Positions 39,201 to 47,449 of a stretch of 64,000 bases of DNA are shown here, piece after piece (positions within the stretch are counted from its first letter, which is position 1; each line of letters begins with the position of its first letter). Origin of the DNA: Paraspadella gotoi. Lineage: Eukaryota > Chaetognatha. Location: assembly GCA_051294375.1 (NCBI GenBank), contig CM119267.1, forward strand, positions 26,624,872 through 26,688,871, read 5' to 3'. A program made the translations under genes and the position numbers. The notes beneath the pieces were generated by a model that saw nothing but the letters and a program-made list of their open reading frames with translations, made no database searches and was not told where the DNA came from.

Positions 39201-41456
39201 CAATTCTCTAATTAATAAGTAACAACGAAAAAAGAAAAAAGGATTACTTCAATGAATCTTTTAATAAATTCATAACTTTTTGTTCCTTGTGTTTTGTAGA
39301 TTTAGTAGAAAAACAAAACTTCTTGTTAAAACATTATTTTAATTATTTTTTTAAAAAATTATTGTATATTAAAGAAAAGATTATTTTATTTATAACAAAA
39401 TATTTGATATATAGAGTTAAACCAAACTATTACTCTTATCCGTACAAAATTTATATTCAGATATCATTTTTTTAAATTATTTTTTAAATTAAAATTATAC
39501 TTATATTTTGAATATAGATATAATTATATTTATATTAGTATAAGTAATAACATTTTTTTATAGTAATATCCGAATATTATTTAAATGATTTATCTTATAA
39601 CAATTATATTTTGTGATTAAATATTAAAATTAATGCTGTTGAATCATAGAAGTTTTTGGGGGTTTTCAGTTTTGTAAAAAAACATATTAAATTAATTGAT
39701 TAACTTTAAGCTGTGGTAAGTCTCCTCAATGCATTTAAAGATATCAAATATTTTGCATTACCATTAATTAAAATAGGTGATCTTAAAAAAATAATAAATT
39801 ATAATTTATAAAATATTAAAAAAATTTTAAACATTTTAGCTCTTCAACACCCTTGGCTTAAGCTAAAAACTAATATTTTTTTAGATGAATGGTTTTAAAA
39901 ACAGTTTAAATAGGATAAATTAAAATCATTATCAGAATAATTATAACTTGATTAAAGATTATTATATTAAAAAATTAACTAAAAAAGCTAAAAATACAAA
40001 AATGGTGAATTTCCATATTTTGAGAGTCTGTCAACACCCCTGGCTCGGGCGGAAAAAGTTTTTTTTTTAAATAAAACTTTTTGAGTTAAAAAGAGCTTTG
40101 GAAAAAACGGAACAGAATGACACCGAGACTGGTTATCTAATTAGAAACTTTGTCGGATTCAAATGTGTGTCTATGGTTAGGGTTGACGTTAAGTTCATTT
40201 TAGGGTTAATATTAATGTCAATTTTTAAGGTTAGGGGTAGATTGGAATGAAATTTGTGTGTGAGTAGTGGAAAAAGGTGTGATTGAGCTGGATATAAAGT
40301 TATAGATATAAAATTACAAGATTTGTCCGAATGGAAATGATTTGAAATGGAAAAAAACAAAACCCTGTTTCACTATTTGATTATACTTTTTCTTTTTATC
40401 TTAAATATAATTGCAAGTTGCATTAATCACTCAATTAATAAATCAATGAATTTATCAATCAATCGTCTTCGGTGTTATTGTCGTCGTCGTCGTCGCCATC
40501 ATCGTCATTATTGCTTGTCGTGGTCAGTGATTTGACGAAAAGACCTTAAAAATTTTTTTTCTCAAAAAGATCTGAAAAGATAATTAATTAAATAATGAAT
40601 TAGTTAATAAATATTAAATAAATTAGTTTATTAATTAATTAATAATTAATTACCGCTAATGATCGTGGGCAGATCCGGCGTTGTTTGCTCAAACTTGTTT
40701 TATTCATTCTTTTGTCCCAATTTTTTTTCAGGAGCCATTCTCATCTCGGCTTTGAAGAACGGAACTGGGGTTTGTCTAACGTGGAGCGCGTAGATGTTCA
40801 TCAAGCGGATGTTTGCGCGTTAATGGCGGCGCTGATCGGAATTCCTTTTCCGGTCAACTCGCAGGGGATCGTTCCTCTTGAATTCCTAAATGCAAACGGT
40901 GAGGAAATCGAGGAAATCGCTTCTTCCTTCTACAACTACAAATTCTCTTAAAGGTTAAAGAAATAAGTCAAATGAATGAATTAACAAATTAATTCTTCTT
41001 TCAGACGAGACAAAAGCAAAGATCCTCCACAGCAACGCTCGACAAATTGCGATGCAGTTCTCTGCCAAAATGGCGGCCAAGCGCCGATCCGCTTTTCGCC
41101 TTTTCTTCAAAGAGTTCAAACCTTTGGCGGGAAGTCACGCGACCGAGATGTTGTCCGAGGGCCAAAGGCTCATATTTCAGGGAAGGTTAGTTCACGTCCA
41201 GGTTAATCGGCCCATCAGTCCTTTCATGTCTTGTCCCTGCTGTTCGCCAGATTCCTTGAGTCTATCTCCATGTCTCACCAACTTGTCTACTTCGCCCTCG
41301 AAGGGCTTCGCTACTACCACACCTACGACCGCGTCTTTCTCGGCCTTTCAGTCGCTTTGGGTTTCCTCGGCTGGAGCGCCTATGTCATCGTCCTGCTCTT
41401 GCGGCGCCACTCGGGCCTGGTCCCCTCCGCGTCGGAGATCGTCTTCTCTGAAAATG
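24310..41456 (+). CDS. PIGN: GPI ethanolamine phosphate transferase 1, 5' part (8 exons, 498 codons)
   Basis: Exons 24310-24475, 24539-24733, 24822-24962, 25047-25247, 25392-25629, 40732-40898, 41005-41185 and 41251-41456 join in phase. PIGN adds ethanolamine phosphate to the first mannose of GPI precursors at the ER membrane. Residues 15-41 are the N-terminal anchor. The catalytic domain shows the alkaline-phosphatase-superfamily ligands: D69 (FVADGLR), T109 ([10 protein letters not shown]), D232/H236 ([10 protein letters not shown]), D280/H281 and H289 ([12 protein letters not shown]). Residues 447-480 ([13 protein letters not shown] and on) begin the membrane half. Vertebrate PIGN is about 930 residues, so about 430 C-terminal residues are missing here. 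Exon 8 ends at a clean phase-1 donor, so the rest may lie beyond the window. M14 (24349) is an alternative start that fits family length better. Confidence 0.95.
24476..24538 (+). other. PIGN: PIGN intron 1, 63 bp, stop-free and in frame
   Basis: GT...AG borders with a pyrimidine-rich 3' end. Length is a multiple of three and there is no stop, so retention would insert 21 residues ([14 protein letters not shown] and flanks) between the anchor and the catalytic domain. Confidence 0.8.
24539..24733 (+). CDS. PIGN: PIGN exon 2
   Basis: Acceptor ctcccctcag. It encodes [20 protein letters not shown] through [11 protein letters not shown], carrying the catalytic Asp and Thr. The upstream 63-bp intron has no stop in frame, so exons 1 and 2 can also be read as one open frame; the spliced version removes 21 residues that PIGN proteins lack. 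Confidence 0.92.
24822..24962 (+). CDS. PIGN: PIGN exon 3
   Basis: Flanked by aaaag acceptor and gtaatc donor, phase 1 to 1. It encodes [20 protein letters not shown] through [11 protein letters not shown], near-identical to conserved PIGN sequence. Confidence 0.94.
25047..25247 (+). CDS. PIGN: PIGN exon 4
   Basis: Acceptor cttcttcag, donor gtgaaa. It encodes [11 protein letters not shown] through [12 protein letters not shown]. Intron 4 (144 bp) after it is largely a (GA)n tract. Confidence 0.94.
25261..25314 (+). repeat. (GA)n tract in PIGN intron 4
   Basis: An almost pure GA dinucleotide run within a 144-bp intron. Confidence 0.9.
25392..25629 (+). CDS. PIGN: PIGN exon 5
   Basis: Acceptor attcccag, donor gttttc in phase 2. 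It encodes [10 protein letters not shown] through [16 protein letters not shown] and [13 protein letters not shown], containing the DHG and SHG metal-ligand motifs. Confidence 0.94.
25648..25885 (+). mobile_element. Family A fragment next to PIGN donor
   Basis: actttgtcggtccgtcggtc, cagaacatcgaattatgata and ccgtccgtctgtccgtcc identify it. It begins 18 bp inside intron 5 and lacks the hairpin end. Confidence 0.7.
26160..26945 (+). repeat. Family A-associated module, duplicated around a gap
   Basis: Matches 4480-4868. A roughly 240-bp stretch (26500-26620 and 26745-26860) is present twice on either side of the 10-N gap. Confidence 0.6.
26703..26712. other. Assembly gap, 10 N
   Basis: Both sides carry aaaaagaaaaacttt and tttttcagaaac, so the contig ends probably overlap. 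Confidence 0.95.
26950..27765. other. Low-copy intronic DNA, no gene seen
   Basis: More balanced composition than its neighbours but many stops in all frames. No repeat match noticed. Confidence 0.4.
27770..28180 (+). other. GC-richer block, doubtful coding potential
   Basis: Two frames are open at 27731-27991 and 27772-28038, neither with recognisable content, followed by a purine-rich stretch. May be a low-copy repeat or gene fragment. Confidence 0.25.
28168..28460 (+). mobile_element. MITE K (partial)
   Basis: Left end tttacattcgccgaccggg matches the left TIR of 34469-34635. The right part (ctaactacccctatccaccc) is diverged and other AT-rich DNA intervenes. Confidence 0.4.
28528..28733 (-). 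CDS. Possible exon, unknown, within PIGN intron 5
   Basis: GC-rich block. One minus frame reads [20 protein letters not shown] then [20 protein letters not shown]; another reads [20 protein letters not shown]. Both are open, so the frame is unresolved. A tag acceptor-like end precedes it on the minus strand. Confidence 0.25.
28957..29148 (-). CDS. Possible exon, unknown, within PIGN intron 5
   Basis: A minus frame of 63 codons includes [20 protein letters not shown] and [14 protein letters not shown], which looks like ordinary protein. Ser/Arg-rich frames overlap on both strands. With 28528-28733 and 29573-29610 this could be a small antisense gene. Confidence 0.28.
   Translation of the reverse strand, partial: FALTSLSFVSLPPTPTTPNLVSEVEERLFLRFSDPEFVSLNDAVFRRREITFRCFQQTSISVI
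29640..30315. other. AT-rich, no gene seen
   Basis: No repeat family or coding frame recognised. Confidence 0.4.
30318..31199 (-). mobile_element. Family A element
   Basis: Reverse orientation: begins aacaagttagagcaaacaat and gtcggatctgcc, ends ctgataagcagatctgacta. A family C arm scrap (30800-30885) sits inside. Confidence 0.75.
30800..30885 (-). repeat. Family C arm scrap with half hammerhead
   Basis: Minus strand keeps stem II (ggctc...agcc), AAAAC and ATGTCC, but the CTGATGA side is lost. Confidence 0.55.
31415..31605 (+). repeat. tRNA-derived SINE, family S2
   Basis: Same family as 17855-18050: ccaatcgttcatcagc, gcaggaggcaagtcatttgc, caacccaaaggtccgggg, then cacggtgttccagcctgat. The B box is damaged here. 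Confidence 0.65.
32083..32127 (-). ncRNA. Hammerhead motif, core intact
   Basis: Minus strand CTGATGA (32122-32116), stem II ggctct/agagcc, GAAA, GTC (32088-32086). Confidence 0.75.
32506..32823 (+). CDS. Family C central ORF (copy 1), 105 codons
   Basis: The ATG lies at the arm/centre junction. The protein is basic and Arg/Gln/Ser-rich: [58 protein letters not shown], then [19 protein letters not shown]. The homologous frames at 8407-8667 and 59104-59334 conserve LQEE, P(V/I)xKxAR, AGxSGxRDIRVA and SQPMTxQ plus the stop position. There is no reverse-transcriptase or GIY-YIG motif. Function unknown; RNA or DNA binding is only a guess from charge. Confidence 0.65.
   Translation: MRPLSRQWTSDTFPEPVATWRDSPRAERRPKRRLQEEGEESVSPIAKQARTGNCLPHRQVRGGLSAGLSGQRDIRVAFGIFPGGSLPDPSMTNSTYIPSQPMTGQ
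33280..33325 (+). ncRNA. Hammerhead motif, core intact
   Basis: CTGATGA 33284-33290, stem II ggctct/agagcc, GAAA, GTC 33318-33320; CA/TG pairs start stem I. Confidence 0.75.
33640..33935 (-). mobile_element. MITE E copy
   Basis: Reverse complement of the 23141 and 50851 copies: tttacccgaatccg, ccgacagggatgctctaac, agaacttttagtttttactt. The terminus is diverged. Confidence 0.6.
34035..34225 (-). repeat. Diverged S1-like SINE
   Basis: On the minus strand a tagtggctcagtggattaa box is followed by caccatcccaatatgcgtcc and a gttgccacgaggtgatact end. The layout resembles S1 but is diverged. Confidence 0.4.
34469..34635 (+). mobile_element. MITE K
   Basis: Inverted ends: tttactttcgccgaccgg on the left, ccggtcggcaaaggtaaaag on the right. 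The interior has telomere-like taaccctaaacc. Confidence 0.6.
35088..35321 (+). CDS. Small unknown ORF, 77 codons
   Basis: Frame reads [20 protein letters not shown], then [20 protein letters not shown], then [14 protein letters not shown] and stop. It looks more protein-like than repeat translations nearby. A strong donor-like gtaagt directly precedes the ATG. Not recognised; it may be a gene or a retrocopy fragment inside PIGN intron 5. Confidence 0.3.
   Translation: MRVQGRVKNPRANKSQGFPRIYIKNTIAPRLLHRETNDNAQIDLSVSLKELIQDGDTWKTKPKKPVNWIVKLNKQAW
35862..36279 (+). mobile_element. LTR-like repeat (solo)
   Basis: Inverted partner of 15240-15725, beginning gaggaaatccagcttctcc and ending atttgcccaggacttcca. 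The tatatatacttaagta core is a plausible TATA region. Confidence 0.45.
36411..36790 (+). repeat. Repeat H (second copy)
   Basis: Direct copy of 5662-5985. A related tail (cgagcccttcagatgcaaca) also occurs at 38027. It carries no protein I recognise. Confidence 0.65.
36793..37904 (-). mobile_element. TIR element flanked by TTAA (family I)
   Basis: Ends ttaaggccagggatcactca and gagtgatcccggaccttaa are inverted repeats bordered by TTAA, a piggyBac-type target. The interior (37640-37740) is homologous in inverse orientation to 55450-55530. No transposase frame. Confidence 0.6.
38745..39235. mobile_element. Family C element, internally deleted, nested in repeat B
   Basis: Left arm includes gacaggacatgttcgaac and GA tracts; the right arm is reduced to gttgaaacatgtccaac and the end caaactttgtcaattctct. 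Confidence 0.65.
38805..38850 (-). ncRNA. Hammerhead motif, degenerate
   Basis: CTGATGA and GTC remain, but the GAAA segment is shortened to GAAC and stem II is asymmetric. Confidence 0.45.
40217..40700 (+). mobile_element. Family A fragment ending 31 bp before PIGN exon 6
   Basis: Contains gattggaatgaaatt, gattgagctggatataaag, and the full 3' end gatcgtgggcagatccggcg then ttgtttgctcaaacttgttt. Confidence 0.7.
40732..40898 (+). CDS. PIGN: PIGN exon 6
   Basis: Acceptor ttttttttcag, donor gtgagg. It encodes [20 protein letters not shown] then [20 protein letters not shown], the conserved block following the catalytic core. A family A repeat ends 31 bp before it. Confidence 0.93.
41005..41185 (+). 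CDS. PIGN: PIGN exon 7
   Basis: Acceptor cttctttcag after a 106-bp intron. It encodes [20 protein letters not shown] and [18 protein letters not shown], matching the helical region before the membrane half. Confidence 0.9.
41251..41456 (+). CDS. PIGN: PIGN exon 8 (last one seen)
   Basis: Acceptor tgttcgccag after a 65-bp intron, donor gtaaac. It encodes [20 protein letters not shown] and a membrane segment [17 protein letters not shown]. No following exon was recognised in the last 22.5 kb. Confidence 0.92.
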
Positions 41457-41743
41457 GTAAACCTGGAGATGGGTGTGACGGGGATGGGCGGAAGGCAAAG
41501 TCTAATCTAAGAGCTTCAAAAGCATCAAAAACTATTGGCATGAAAATATACCTTTTATAATCTGATTCATTTATTTAAATAATTTATAGTTTAATTTAGA
41601 TACTCTTTTACAAAAATAATTTGCTAATCAATTAACTTGATTAGCAAATTAGTACAGTACCGGAAACCTAGAATGTCGTAAATTATAAACATTGAGTTGA
41701 ACTTTCTTTTCATTGCATTTTTTGATTTAGAGAGAAATTTCTT
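41457..41743 (+). other. PIGN intron 8 start, no exon
   Basis: Begins gtaaac. 41545-41740 resembles 45116-45290 (gattagcaaatta region). No coding signal. Confidence 0.45.
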
Positions 41744-42219
41744 TAGTCGGATCTGCTTTCAGCAGATCCCGACTCTATAATTCACTTTGTCGGTCCGTCC
41801 CCTCAATCTTTTCGGGCATTCCCTTAAATCATGTCAGAACATCGAATTATGATAAATTATGCAAAAAAATGTCCGTTCGTCCATCCGTCTGTCCGTCCCA
41901 CCTTAGCAAAATGCTCCAATAACTCGTGATTGGGTGGTTGGACTGGAATGAAATTTTTTGTGTGGGTAGGAAAGAGTGAGATGAAGCTGGATATAAAGTT
42001 TCGGTGGAAACGTGCAAGTGGAAATGAGTTTAAATGAAAAAAATGAGTCACATTTACTTAAATCTTTTTACTTATTTTAACCCATAATTACTCGAATTAA
42101 TCATAATTATCGTCGCAATCGCTTTGCGTTTGCAACGATATTGCTTTGGTTTTGCTCATAAGTGGCGTCGTCGTCGTTGTCGTTGTGGTCGTTAGCGTTC
42201 CAAATTATAGATCGCCTTT
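41744..42219 (+). mobile_element. Family A element fragment
   Basis: Starts tagtcggatctgctttcagc with hairpin partner; ends by 42219 where a second copy begins. Confidence 0.7.
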
Positions 42220-42220
42220 T

Positions 42221-42412
42221 TAGTCGGATCTGCTTATTAGCAGATCCCGACTCTATAACTCACTTTGTCGGTCCGTCGGTCCGCCCCCTCAATATTGTCG
42301 GGCACACATTTATATCATGTCAGGACATCGAATTATGATAAATTATGCAAAAAAAATGATGTCTGTCTGTCTGTCTGTGTCTGTCTGTCCGTCCGTCCGT
42401 CCGTCCCACCTT
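42221..42412 (+). mobile_element. Family A element fragment, tandem to the previous one
   Basis: Starts tagtcggatctgcttattag and breaks off after the ccgtccgtccgtcccacc tract. Confidence 0.7.
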
Positions 42413-43140
42413 TACTCCAGGAGAAATAAAAATGTAGGCTTCAGTTTTGGACAAGGCATGCCGGTTGGTTTACTTACAGGTAAGACCCCAAATTAGGATA
42501 TTTTAGGGGGATTTCATTTCTAACTCACTCGTGACGGCTGATTTGAGGTACTTACCCAAAATAGGAAAAAACCGACCTCTCGTAAAATTATAGAACTTTT
42601 TAAGCGTAACATATGCTTTATAATCGCTTGTTACAATTTTCTCAAAAAATTAGGTTCACTATTTGAAAGCTGTAGAATATCTTCAAATTAATCTGTACTG
42701 ATTATATTTTATTTTTTGGTTGGTTAGATGGTCGGTCAGTCTATATTATAGCTTATATTCTTTTATTTATATAATAGAGATGTAATCAGGTAACATTAGT
42801 AACAACCATCACAAAGTATTTATACAAAATGATACTTTTATCTATAATATATCTTTAATCTGACTAATAATTTTTAAAATTAAAATATTTCAATCTAATA
42901 TTATTATTTTTAATAAACAAAATAATAATATTACCATAACTAAAACCAAAAATAATTAAAGATAATAAAATTATATATATTCAAAATCAAAGCACCCTAA
43001 TCCAATGCTGCTACATTTAATCATTGAAACAATAAAATATCTCCAATCAACTCAAATCAATTATTTAAAAACATTACCGAAAAAACAATAATAATAAAAT
43101 ACTTAACTAATAAATAAATATTATTCCGCATCCCAATCTG
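42413..43140. other. AT-rich, no gene seen
   Basis: No repeat family or exon recognised. Confidence 0.4.
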
Positions 43141-43145
43141 ATTCC

Positions 43146-43384
43146 TCACTCTCCTCTCTTTATTCTTTTCAACACGTGTTCCCCCAACTTCACCATCTCT
43201 TGGTGTGCGTTCCATTCGCGCACCTCCAAATTACTTGCTCCTACCAGGGTGAGGAATTTGCTATAGACTGGAAGCGAAGTTTCTAGATCCCCTGCCCATT
43301 TTGAATGAAGATGTGGTGATATTTTTTGCATCAATTGCAACCCCCCAAATACGAAGTCCGGATTGGTTATGTCCATCGCTCTCT
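43146..43384 (-). CDS. Possible terminal exon of an unknown minus-strand gene
   Basis: A minus frame preceded by an acceptor-like ttgattag reads RAMDITNPDFVFGGLQLMQK, ISPHLHSKWAGDLETSLPVY, SKFLTLVGASNLEVREWNAH, then KLGEHVLKRIKRGE and stop. Composition is that of a globular protein and the DNA is GC-richer than its surroundings. Not recognised; not PIGN. Confidence 0.45.
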
Positions 43385-43509
43385 AATCAAAATTAATTAT
43401 TCTTACAACAAATATAAAAATATTTTTTTTCTTTCATCTAAAGTGATATTATATTAATTTAGGAAAGAAACAAAAATTTCGTTAGTTTAGCAACATTGTT
43501 TTATTACAT

Positions 43510-43555
43510 AATGGACATGTTTCGACTCTTGAATTCGAGTCTTCATCAGCATTTG
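43510..43555 (-). ncRNA. Hammerhead motif, core intact, 4-bp stem I
   Basis: Minus strand: AATG-CTGATGA, stem II gactc/gagtc, GAAA, ATGTC, then CATT. AATG pairs fully with CATT. Confidence 0.8.
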
Positions 43556-44020
43556 AAAATTCACAAACTTTTAGTTATTATCAATAACTTTGGAGAAGTG
43601 AAAAAAAGGAGAGAGAGATTTGAGAGAGAGAGAGAAAGAAAGAGAGAGTGTTTCCCTCACCTTTATCTTATCTATCCCTCACAACTTATTCTTCACTTTC
43701 AAATTTCAATTCTCAATTTTTTTACTATTTCAAATGTCCAATTTTCACAAACAATTAAATTTATTAACCTTTGTTACTTATTTTATTTTTTTCTTTTTCT
43801 TTGTTGTACATTGTCTCCCTCTCTCTCTCTCTTTTCACCAAATCTTAAATTTGCTTACTCTTCTTCTTTTCCTTCACTTTCACCTGTCCTCAATTCTGAC
43901 CGACTATCCTTTACCTAATTCATTTCTTCATTTCTTTCTGTCACTCAAATCTCTTTCTCCTTTTTACTCTCTCTCTCTCTTCAAAGTTATTGATAATAAC
44001 TAAAAGTTTGTAAATTTTCA

Positions 44021-44060
44021 AATGCTGATGAAGACTCGAAGAGTCAAAACACGTCCATTC
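44021..44060 (+). ncRNA. Hammerhead motif, core mutated
   Basis: CTGATGA 44025-44031 and stem I AATG/CATT are kept, but GAAA has become AAAA. Confidence 0.6.
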
Positions 44061-44067
44061 TGTAATA

Positions 44068-44167
44068 NNNNNNNNNNNNNNNNNNNNNNNNNNNNNNNNN
44101 NNNNNNNNNNNNNNNNNNNNNNNNNNNNNNNNNNNNNNNNNNNNNNNNNNNNNNNNNNNNNNNNNNN
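44068..44167. other. Assembly gap, 100 N
   Basis: Fixed-size gap directly at the end of a fold-back element. Confidence 0.97.
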
Positions 44168-44189
44168 GATCTGGAGTATCTCCACGTGG

Positions 44190-45600
44190 TGTGAAGAGTA
44201 GACACATTTGAATCCGACAAAGTTTTAATTAGATAACCAGTCTGGGTGTCATTCTGTTCGTTTTTCCAAGCTCTTTTTAACTAAAAAAGTTTTATTTAAA
44301 AAAAAAACTTTTTCGCCCGAGCCAAGGGGTGTTAAAGAGTCAAAATATGGAAAATCACCATTTTTTAGTATTTTTTAGCTTTTTCTAGTTAATTTTTTTA
44401 ATATAATAATCTTTAATCAAGTTAATTACTTCTGATAATGATTTTAATTTATCTTATTTAACTGTTTTTAAAACCATTCATTAAAAAAATATTAGTTTTT
44501 AGCTTAAGCCAAGGGTGTTAAAGAGCTAAAATGTTTAAAATTTTTCTTTAATATTTATAAATTATAATTTATTATTTTTTTAAAGATAACCTATTTTAAT
44601 TATGGTAATGAAAATATTTGATATCTTTAAATTCATTGAGGCGATTTACCACAGCTTTAAGTTAATCAATTAATCTAATAATGTTTATTAAAACTGAAAA
44701 CCCCAAAAACTTCTATGATCCAAAGCAATTAATTTTAATTTTTAATCACAAAATATAATTGTTATAAGATAAAATTATTTAAATAATATTCGGATATTAC
44801 TATAAAAAAAGTTTAATTTATACTATATAAATATAATTATATTTATATTATAAATATAAATATAATTTTATTTAAAAAATGATATCTGAATAAAAATTTT
44901 GTACAAAAAAGTAATAGTTTGGTTTAACTCTATATACAAATATTTTGTTATTAAATAAAATAAATTTTCTTTAATATACAATAATTTTTAAAAAAAGAAT
45001 TAATTGTTTTTTACTTTTTTCATTAAATAATTGTTTAACAAAAAGTTTTGTTTTTCTCACTAAATCTAAAAACACAAGGAAAAGAAAGTTATGATTTATA
45101 AAAGATTCATTAAAAATAACTACCTCTTATAGTCCGATTCATATATTTAAATTTATAAATTCATTTAGATATTATTTTACTATATAATAATATTGTTAAT
45201 TAATTTACTTGATTAGTAAATTATTAACAAGTTTAAATTATATTATACATTATACATTGTATTGAACTTGTTTATTGCATTTTTAGATTTAAAAAAAAAT
45301 TTTATGTTAACAAAAAAATTTAATAAATTTGTTAACAATTTTATTTTTATCGTTGTTAACAATTTCATTAAATTTTCTTTGTAGTCTCTAAACGACAAAA
45401 AAGAAATAAATGAATATGTTAACAAATATTTTTTTAATAAAAAAAAGTTTTTCTAAAGTCTAAATTAAAATTTTTAATTAAAATATAAATCATTTCTATC
45501 CTAGCATCCCACGTAAGTCCCTCCCCTAGCCCTAACCTCCGCTTTGCGTCCAAGGCCAAGCATGAACCTTAACCTAATTTTGCTAAAATTGCCATAACGA
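44190..45600 (-). mobile_element. Repeat B (inverted copy, uninterrupted)
   Basis: Contains cacatttgaatccgacaaag at one end and catcccacgtaagtccctcc plus ggccaagcatgaacctt at the other. It lacks the family C insertion present at 38745. Confidence 0.6.
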
Positions 45601-45639
45601 GAACATTAGTTTCAGTTCATTAACAAAATTATTATTTTC

Positions 45640-46290
45640 TATGCGATATCGCATAAAATCTGGATAGTGGATATCATTTGAATAATTATATCTTTGTTGT
45701 AACAATTTCATTATATGATTAAAAAATTTTATGAATTGCTTTGTTTTTAAAATGAATCTTTAAAAAAAAAATTTTTAGAAATAGGTCACAATAGTTTTTA
45801 ATGCTTTTAATTATAAAAAAAGTAATTAACTATATTAATTAACTTAAAAACCATTTAAAATTTTCAAATATTTTTATTATCATGATTAAAATATGTAATC
45901 CTTAAAAAAATAATAAATTATTATTTAAAAATATTAAAAAAAACAATTTAGAAATTTTAGCTCTTTAACACCCCCTGGCTTAAGCCCTAAACCAATATTT
46001 TTTGTGAATGAATGTTTTAAAAATAGTTAAATATGATAATTTAAAAGCATTATCATTAGTAATTAACTTGATTAATAATAATTATATTTAAAAAATTACT
46101 GAAAAAAGCTAAAAAATACTCATAAAAGGTGAAATTCCATATTTTGGCTCTTTAACACCCCTGGCTCGGGCAAAAAAGTTTTTTTTTTTTAAATAAAACT
46201 TTTTTAGTTAAAAAGAGCTTGGAAAAACGAACAGAATGACACCGAGACTGGTTGTTAATTTAAAATATTGTCGGATTCAAATGTTTATTA
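45640..46290 (+). mobile_element. Repeat B (partial direct copy)
   Basis: Carries ctctttaacacccctggct, gacaccgagactggttg and ttgtcggattcaaatg. Head-to-head with the previous copy. Confidence 0.55.
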
Positions 46291-46604
46291 AATATGGCTT
46301 TTATAAAATCTTAATAATTTGAGTTTCTTATACTCTACAATGTTTGCTCCATTTTAATAGCACCTTATAAGCTGCAAAAATCGCCATTTCCGACAAAGAA
46401 GATGAGACTATACAATAAAATGGTTATCATCATCGAATTCTACAGACTTTATTACATTAAAATAGCTATGTTTCTCACTTGATTTGTTATATTTCGTTAT
46501 TTTTCAACGCCCTATTATGCGTCCTTAAAGTAAAACAAAAGTACCTTCAATAATGTTACTCCAGTCTTAGCACTTGCTAAAAATTAAACTCGAAAATAAG
46601 TTAT

Positions 46605-46642
<38 letters not shown>

Positions 46643-46719
46643 CAGAAACTGTAAATTGACAATCGCAAAATAGAATTTTTCTTTCTGTTTATAAATTAAT
46701 TTTCTTTTTTTCCCCTTTC

Positions 46720-47330
46720 TATTCTTTCTTTACTTTCTTTCCTTTCTATTCTTCCTTTCCTTTCTATTCTTTCTTTCCTTTCTATTCTTTCTTTTCTTTA
46801 TATTTTTTTTCTATTCTTTCTTTCCTTTCTTTCCTTTCTATTATTTATTCTTTTCTTCTTTTTCTTTCTGTTTATAAATTATTTTTTTTTTCAAATTTGA
46901 TTTTTTTTAGTATCAAAATTTGTCAATTTAGATTTTTCTTATGCTATTGCGACGATCCTTATGCTTTTAAGATGTTTCCTCTCTATTCTTTCTTTCCTTT
47001 CTATTCTTTCTTTCTTTTCTATTCTTTCTTTCCTTTCAATTCTTTCTTTCCTTTCAATTCTTTCTTTCCTTTCAATTCTTTTTTTCCTTTCAATTCTTTC
47101 TTTTCTTTCTATTCTTTTTTCCTTTCTATACTTTTTTTCCTTTCTATTCTTTCTTTCCTTTTTATTCTTTCTTTCTTTTCTATTCTTTCCTTTCTATTCT
47201 TTCTTTCCTTTCTATTCTTTCTTTTCTTTCTATTCTTTCTTTTCTTTCTATTCTTTCTTTTCTTTTAATTCTTTTTCTTTCCTTTCTATTCTTTCATTAT
47301 ATTTATTCTTTTCTTCTTTTTCTTTCTGTT
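46720..47330 (+). repeat. TTTCTATTCTTTCTTTCC pyrimidine satellite
   Basis: Long array of ttctttcctttctattc units. The Phe/Ser/Leu-only ORFs across it are artefacts. It is interrupted at 46880-46980 by the family A module. Confidence 0.85.
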
Positions 47331-47449
47331 TATAAATTAATTTTATTTTTTCAAATTTGATTTTTTTTAGTATCAAAATTTGTAGTCAATCCTGATTTTT
47401 CTTATACGATTGCGACGATCCTCATGCTTTTAAGATTTTTGCATTAATT

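Larger units (their letters stand above)
38395..40165 (+). mobile_element. Repeat B, with a nested family C element
   Basis: Inverted partner of 44190-45600. Shared blocks include aggccaagcatgaacctt (minus), attcattaaat, ctcttcaacaccc, gaatgacaccgagactggtt and gtcggattcaaatgtg. The family C piece at 38745-39235 interrupts it. Confidence 0.6.
25630..40731 (+). other. PIGN: PIGN intron 5, 15.1 kb, built of repeats
   Basis: The donor is at 25630 and the acceptor ends at 40731. Non-repeat sequence at the two edges is only about 19 nt and 31 nt; family A sequence begins or ends immediately inside them. The interior holds family A, C, MITE, SINE and LTR-like repeats plus an N gap. Confidence 0.85.
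43480..44067. mobile_element. Family C element with directly abutting arms
   Basis: Left arm 43480-43640, right arm 43800-44067, with no ORF in between. The right end runs into the 100-N gap. Confidence 0.75.

Noticed and set aside
43941-44207. ORF running through the 100-N gap
   Set aside because: The frame exists only because N codons are not read as stops.
46897-47335. Phe/Ser/Leu repeat ORFs
   Set aside because: Produced by the TTTCTATTC pyrimidine satellite; no protein-like composition.
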